Of a stretch of 6,960 bases of DNA, positions 6,046-6,960 are shown one piece after another; within the stretch, counting starts at the first letter, position 1; each line of letters opens with the position of its first letter. Origin of the DNA: Hyphomicrobiales bacterium (GTDB lineage: Bacteria; Pseudomonadota; Alphaproteobacteria; Rhizobiales; S144-35); contig WGBT01000063.1 of NCBI GenBank assembly GCA_015494185.1, forward strand, positions 1 through 6,960, written 5' to 3'. The notes under the pieces were generated by a model. That model worked only from the letters and a program-made list of their open reading frames with translations. It did not search any database and was not told the DNA's origin. Both the position numbers and the translations under genes were made by a program.

Positions 6046-6167
6046 AGGCTCTTTGCAGTACCTTTGATCGATGCTATCCGCCTGCCAGGATATGCAATCT
6101 CATTGGCTTGCATTCGCAACCTTATGATCAATGGGGGGCAGAGCCTTAGGGGGAATTGTCAAAGAGC
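6046..6167 (+). ncRNA. Possible structured RNA or leader element (speculative)
   Basis: Pairings read by eye: GCTCTTTG (6048-6055) with CAAAGAGC (6160-6167), 8 bp; inside it TTGATC (6064-6069) with GATCAA (6126-6131), 6 bp; inside that, two hairpins, GCTATCC (6073-6079) with GGATATGC (6088-6095, one bulge) and GGCTTGC (6105-6111, one bulged C) with GCAACC (6116-6121). An alternative, AGGCTCT (6046-6052) with AGAGCCT (6140-6146), competes with the outer stem. No family is recognised, and chance pairings of this size are common in a region this long, so support is weak without comparative data. Confidence 0.2.
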
Positions 6168-6413
6168 GTTTAAAGGGTGATACGGCGTTCGTCAGATTGG
6201 TTGGCGGCGCTGTTTGCAGTGAGTGAATGTGGCAATTTCGTAACAAAGGAGAGATGAAAGCAGCTGTCATGTCTTGACGGATGCCGGATTTTCATATTTT
6301 TGACAAAAAACAGGCCGTCGCGCCACAACAGCCTTTACGCCATAAACAGCCAGCAAAGATTGGCTGTGCTTGCAGTGGGCGTTTGGAGCTGCACGGTATA
6401 TTTTCATAGGGAT

Positions 6414-6418
6414 AAGGA
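6414..6418 (+). promoter_or_regulatory. Ribosome binding site of acpP
   Basis: AAGGA lies 7 nt before ATG 6426, rejecting the longer in-frame opening at 6300, whose extra 42 residues do not resemble an ACP. Confidence 0.75.
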
Positions 6419-6425
6419 CGATACA

Positions 6426-6662
6426 ATGAGCGATGTTGCAGAACGGGTGAAGAAAATTGTGGCCGAACATCTCAATATTGATGAAGCGAAAGTAACCGAA
6501 GGGGCGAGCTTTATTGATGATTTGGGCGCCGATAGCCTGGATACTGTTGAACTGGTGATGGCCTTTGAGGAAGAGTTTGGTTGCGAAATCCCTGATGATG
6601 CTGCCGAAACCATCCAGACAGTGGGGGATGCCGTCAAGTTTTTGGAGAAAAACGCGGCTTAG
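6426..6662 (+). CDS. acpP: Acyl carrier protein
   Basis: A 78-aa acidic cytosolic protein that carries growing acyl chains as thioesters during fatty-acid synthesis and supplies them to lipid and lipid A synthesis. Ser37 in the GADSLDT motif (34-40) is the site where holo-ACP synthase attaches 4'-phosphopantetheine. The four-helix ACP fold is clear: helix I (about 3-15), the Ser-initiated helix II with DTVELVMAFEEEFG (39-52), and EIPDDAAETIQTVGDAVKFL (54-73). The length is normal and the protein is complete. The start has AAGGA 7 nt upstream. The gene precedes fabF by 95 bp, the standard partnership. In most alphaproteobacteria fabG lies just upstream; here the preceding gene is a DUF2853 gene 487 bp away. 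Confidence 0.98.
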   Translation: MSDVAERVKKIVAEHLNIDEAKVTEGASFIDDLGADSLDTVELVMAFEEEFGCEIPDDAAETIQTVGDAVKFLEKNAA

Positions 6663-6694
6663 TTTTGTTTGGGCTTTGCGATCAAGCGTCTGGT

Positions 6695-6712
6695 GGCCGC
6701 CCCGGGGTGGCC
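6695..6712 (+). terminator. GC-rich hairpin between acpP and fabF
   Basis: GGCCGCC (6695-6701) pairs with GGTGGCC (6706-6712), including one G-U pair, around a CCGG loop, making a strong 7-bp stem. TTT follows directly, then GAAGGGTGTTTT, so the T tract is weak and interrupted. It could partly terminate acpP transcripts, giving more acpP than fabF mRNA, or stabilise the acpP 3' end. It starts 33 nt after the acpP stop. Confidence 0.45.
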
Positions 6713-6713
6713 T

Positions 6714-6740
6714 TTGAAGGGTGTTTTGCTTGCGTATAGT
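6714..6740 (+). promoter_or_regulatory. Candidate fabF promoter
   Basis: TATAGT (6735-6740) matches the -10 consensus at five of six bases, with TTGAAG (6714-6719) as a possible -35 at a short 15-nt spacing. It lies just after the hairpin and 17 nt before the fabF ATG. The short spacer makes this uncertain. Confidence 0.25.
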
Positions 6741-6757
6741 GCGGGGCGGGAATTGTT

Positions 6758-6960
6758 ATGAGGCGAGTGGTTGTCACGGGGCTTGGTCTGGTGACGCCTT
6801 TGGCATGTGGCGTTGAAGAAAGCTGGGCACGGTTGATCGCAGGTCAAAATAGTGCGCAGAATGTCAAAGGGTTTGACGTCTCAGATATGGCCTGCCAGGT
6901 CGCGTGCCAAATCCCGTTTGGGGACGGAAGTGCCGGGACCTTCAATCCAGATGACTGGAT
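6758..6960 (+). CDS. fabF: Beta-ketoacyl-ACP synthase II (N-terminal part, cut by window end)
   Basis: Starting at ATG 6758, the frame stays open for 67 codons to the window edge. It begins MRRVVVTGLGLVTPLACGVEE, the conserved opening of beta-ketoacyl-ACP synthases, and continues with WARLIAGQNSAQ, a FDVSDMACQVACQIP segment and FNPDDW, matching alphaproteobacterial FabF. The enzyme condenses malonyl-ACP with acyl-ACP in the cytosol to elongate fatty acids; its catalytic Cys-His-His residues lie beyond the window. The purine-rich GGGGCGGGAA precedes the start. Its position right after acpP on the same strand supports the call over FabB, which is not usually next to acpP. Confidence 0.95.
   Translation, partial: MRRVVVTGLGLVTPLACGVEESWARLIAGQNSAQNVKGFDVSDMACQVACQIPFGDGSAGTFNPDDW

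Larger units (their letters stand above)
5939..6425. other. Long intergenic region upstream of acpP
   Basis: 487 bp without a credible gene on either strand. No T-tract terminator is seen after the DUF2853 gene. The segment 6046-6167 can fold into a nested branched structure (listed separately). Promoter-like pieces include TTGACG at 6274-6279, TTGACA at 6300-6305 (a consensus -35, but without a good -10 at 16-18 nt) and TATATT at 6397-6402. AAAGGAG at 6245-6251 is followed after only 2 nt by an ATG opening a 7-codon frame, which I regard as too close and too short to call. The acpP promoter should lie in this stretch. Confidence 0.5.

Noticed and set aside
6245..6277. AAAGGAG followed by a 7-codon ATG frame as an acpP leader peptide
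   Set aside because: Only 2 nt separate the motif from the ATG, the peptide is tiny, and no attenuator hairpin follows it.
6300..6425. In-frame N-terminal extension of acpP
   Set aside because: The extra residues do not resemble any ACP and the ribosome site AAGGA is placed for ATG 6426.
1..6960. CRISPR array, tRNA, insertion sequence, toxin-antitoxin or defence genes
   Set aside because: I looked for spaced repeats, tRNA-like arms, transposase motifs, terminal inverted repeats and small gene pairs and saw none that hold up.

Overview
The window looks like ordinary alphaproteobacterial chromosome of moderately high G+C. The main pointers are the acyl carrier protein and FabF sequences (ACP with the FGCEIPDD stretch; FabF opening MRRVVVTGLGLVTP), the J-domain protein with the alphaproteobacterial-style N-terminal domain, the long M3B oligoendopeptidase, the DUF2853 protein and a TRAP transporter of the FcbT (COG4664/4665) type. 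A marine or rhizobial-order member (Hyphomicrobiales-like) is my guess. I cannot name a genus.

Layout. 1-222: leader of a J-domain gene, holding copies of TGCATGA. 223-834 (+): class C J-domain protein. 817-2673 (-): M3 family oligoendopeptidase, convergent with the J gene and overlapping its 3' end by 18 bp; a hairpin inside the end of the J gene may serve as its terminator. 2674-3197: 524-bp divergent intergenic region with a perfect 11-bp x 3 tandem repeat (3065-3097) about 100 bp before the TRAP genes. 3198-3785 and 3782-5404 (+): small (DctQ-like) and large (DctM-like) TRAP permease subunits, coupled by an ATGA overlap, with no solute-binding gene in the window. 5405-5593: leader with alternative hairpins and a possible 26-aa ORF. 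5594-5938 (+): DUF2853 protein. 5939-6425: 487-bp gap with a possibly structured segment. 6426-6662 (+): acpP. 6758-end (+): fabF, cut by the window edge, with a GC-rich hairpin between it and acpP.

How the genes relate. AcpP and FabF are direct partners in fatty-acid elongation, but fabG, which usually precedes acpP in this class, is not here. The two TRAP subunits form one membrane complex. The J-domain protein (co-chaperone) and the oligoendopeptidase (peptide degradation) both touch protein quality control, but their convergent orientation gives no evidence of a shared operon.

I found no mobile element, CRISPR array, tRNA or rRNA, and nothing I would call a new defence or biosynthetic system. 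The points most worth a second look are non-coding: the 11-bp triplication, the possible structured RNA upstream of acpP, the alternative hairpins before the DUF2853 gene, and the hairpin/overlap at the J-domain/peptidase junction.
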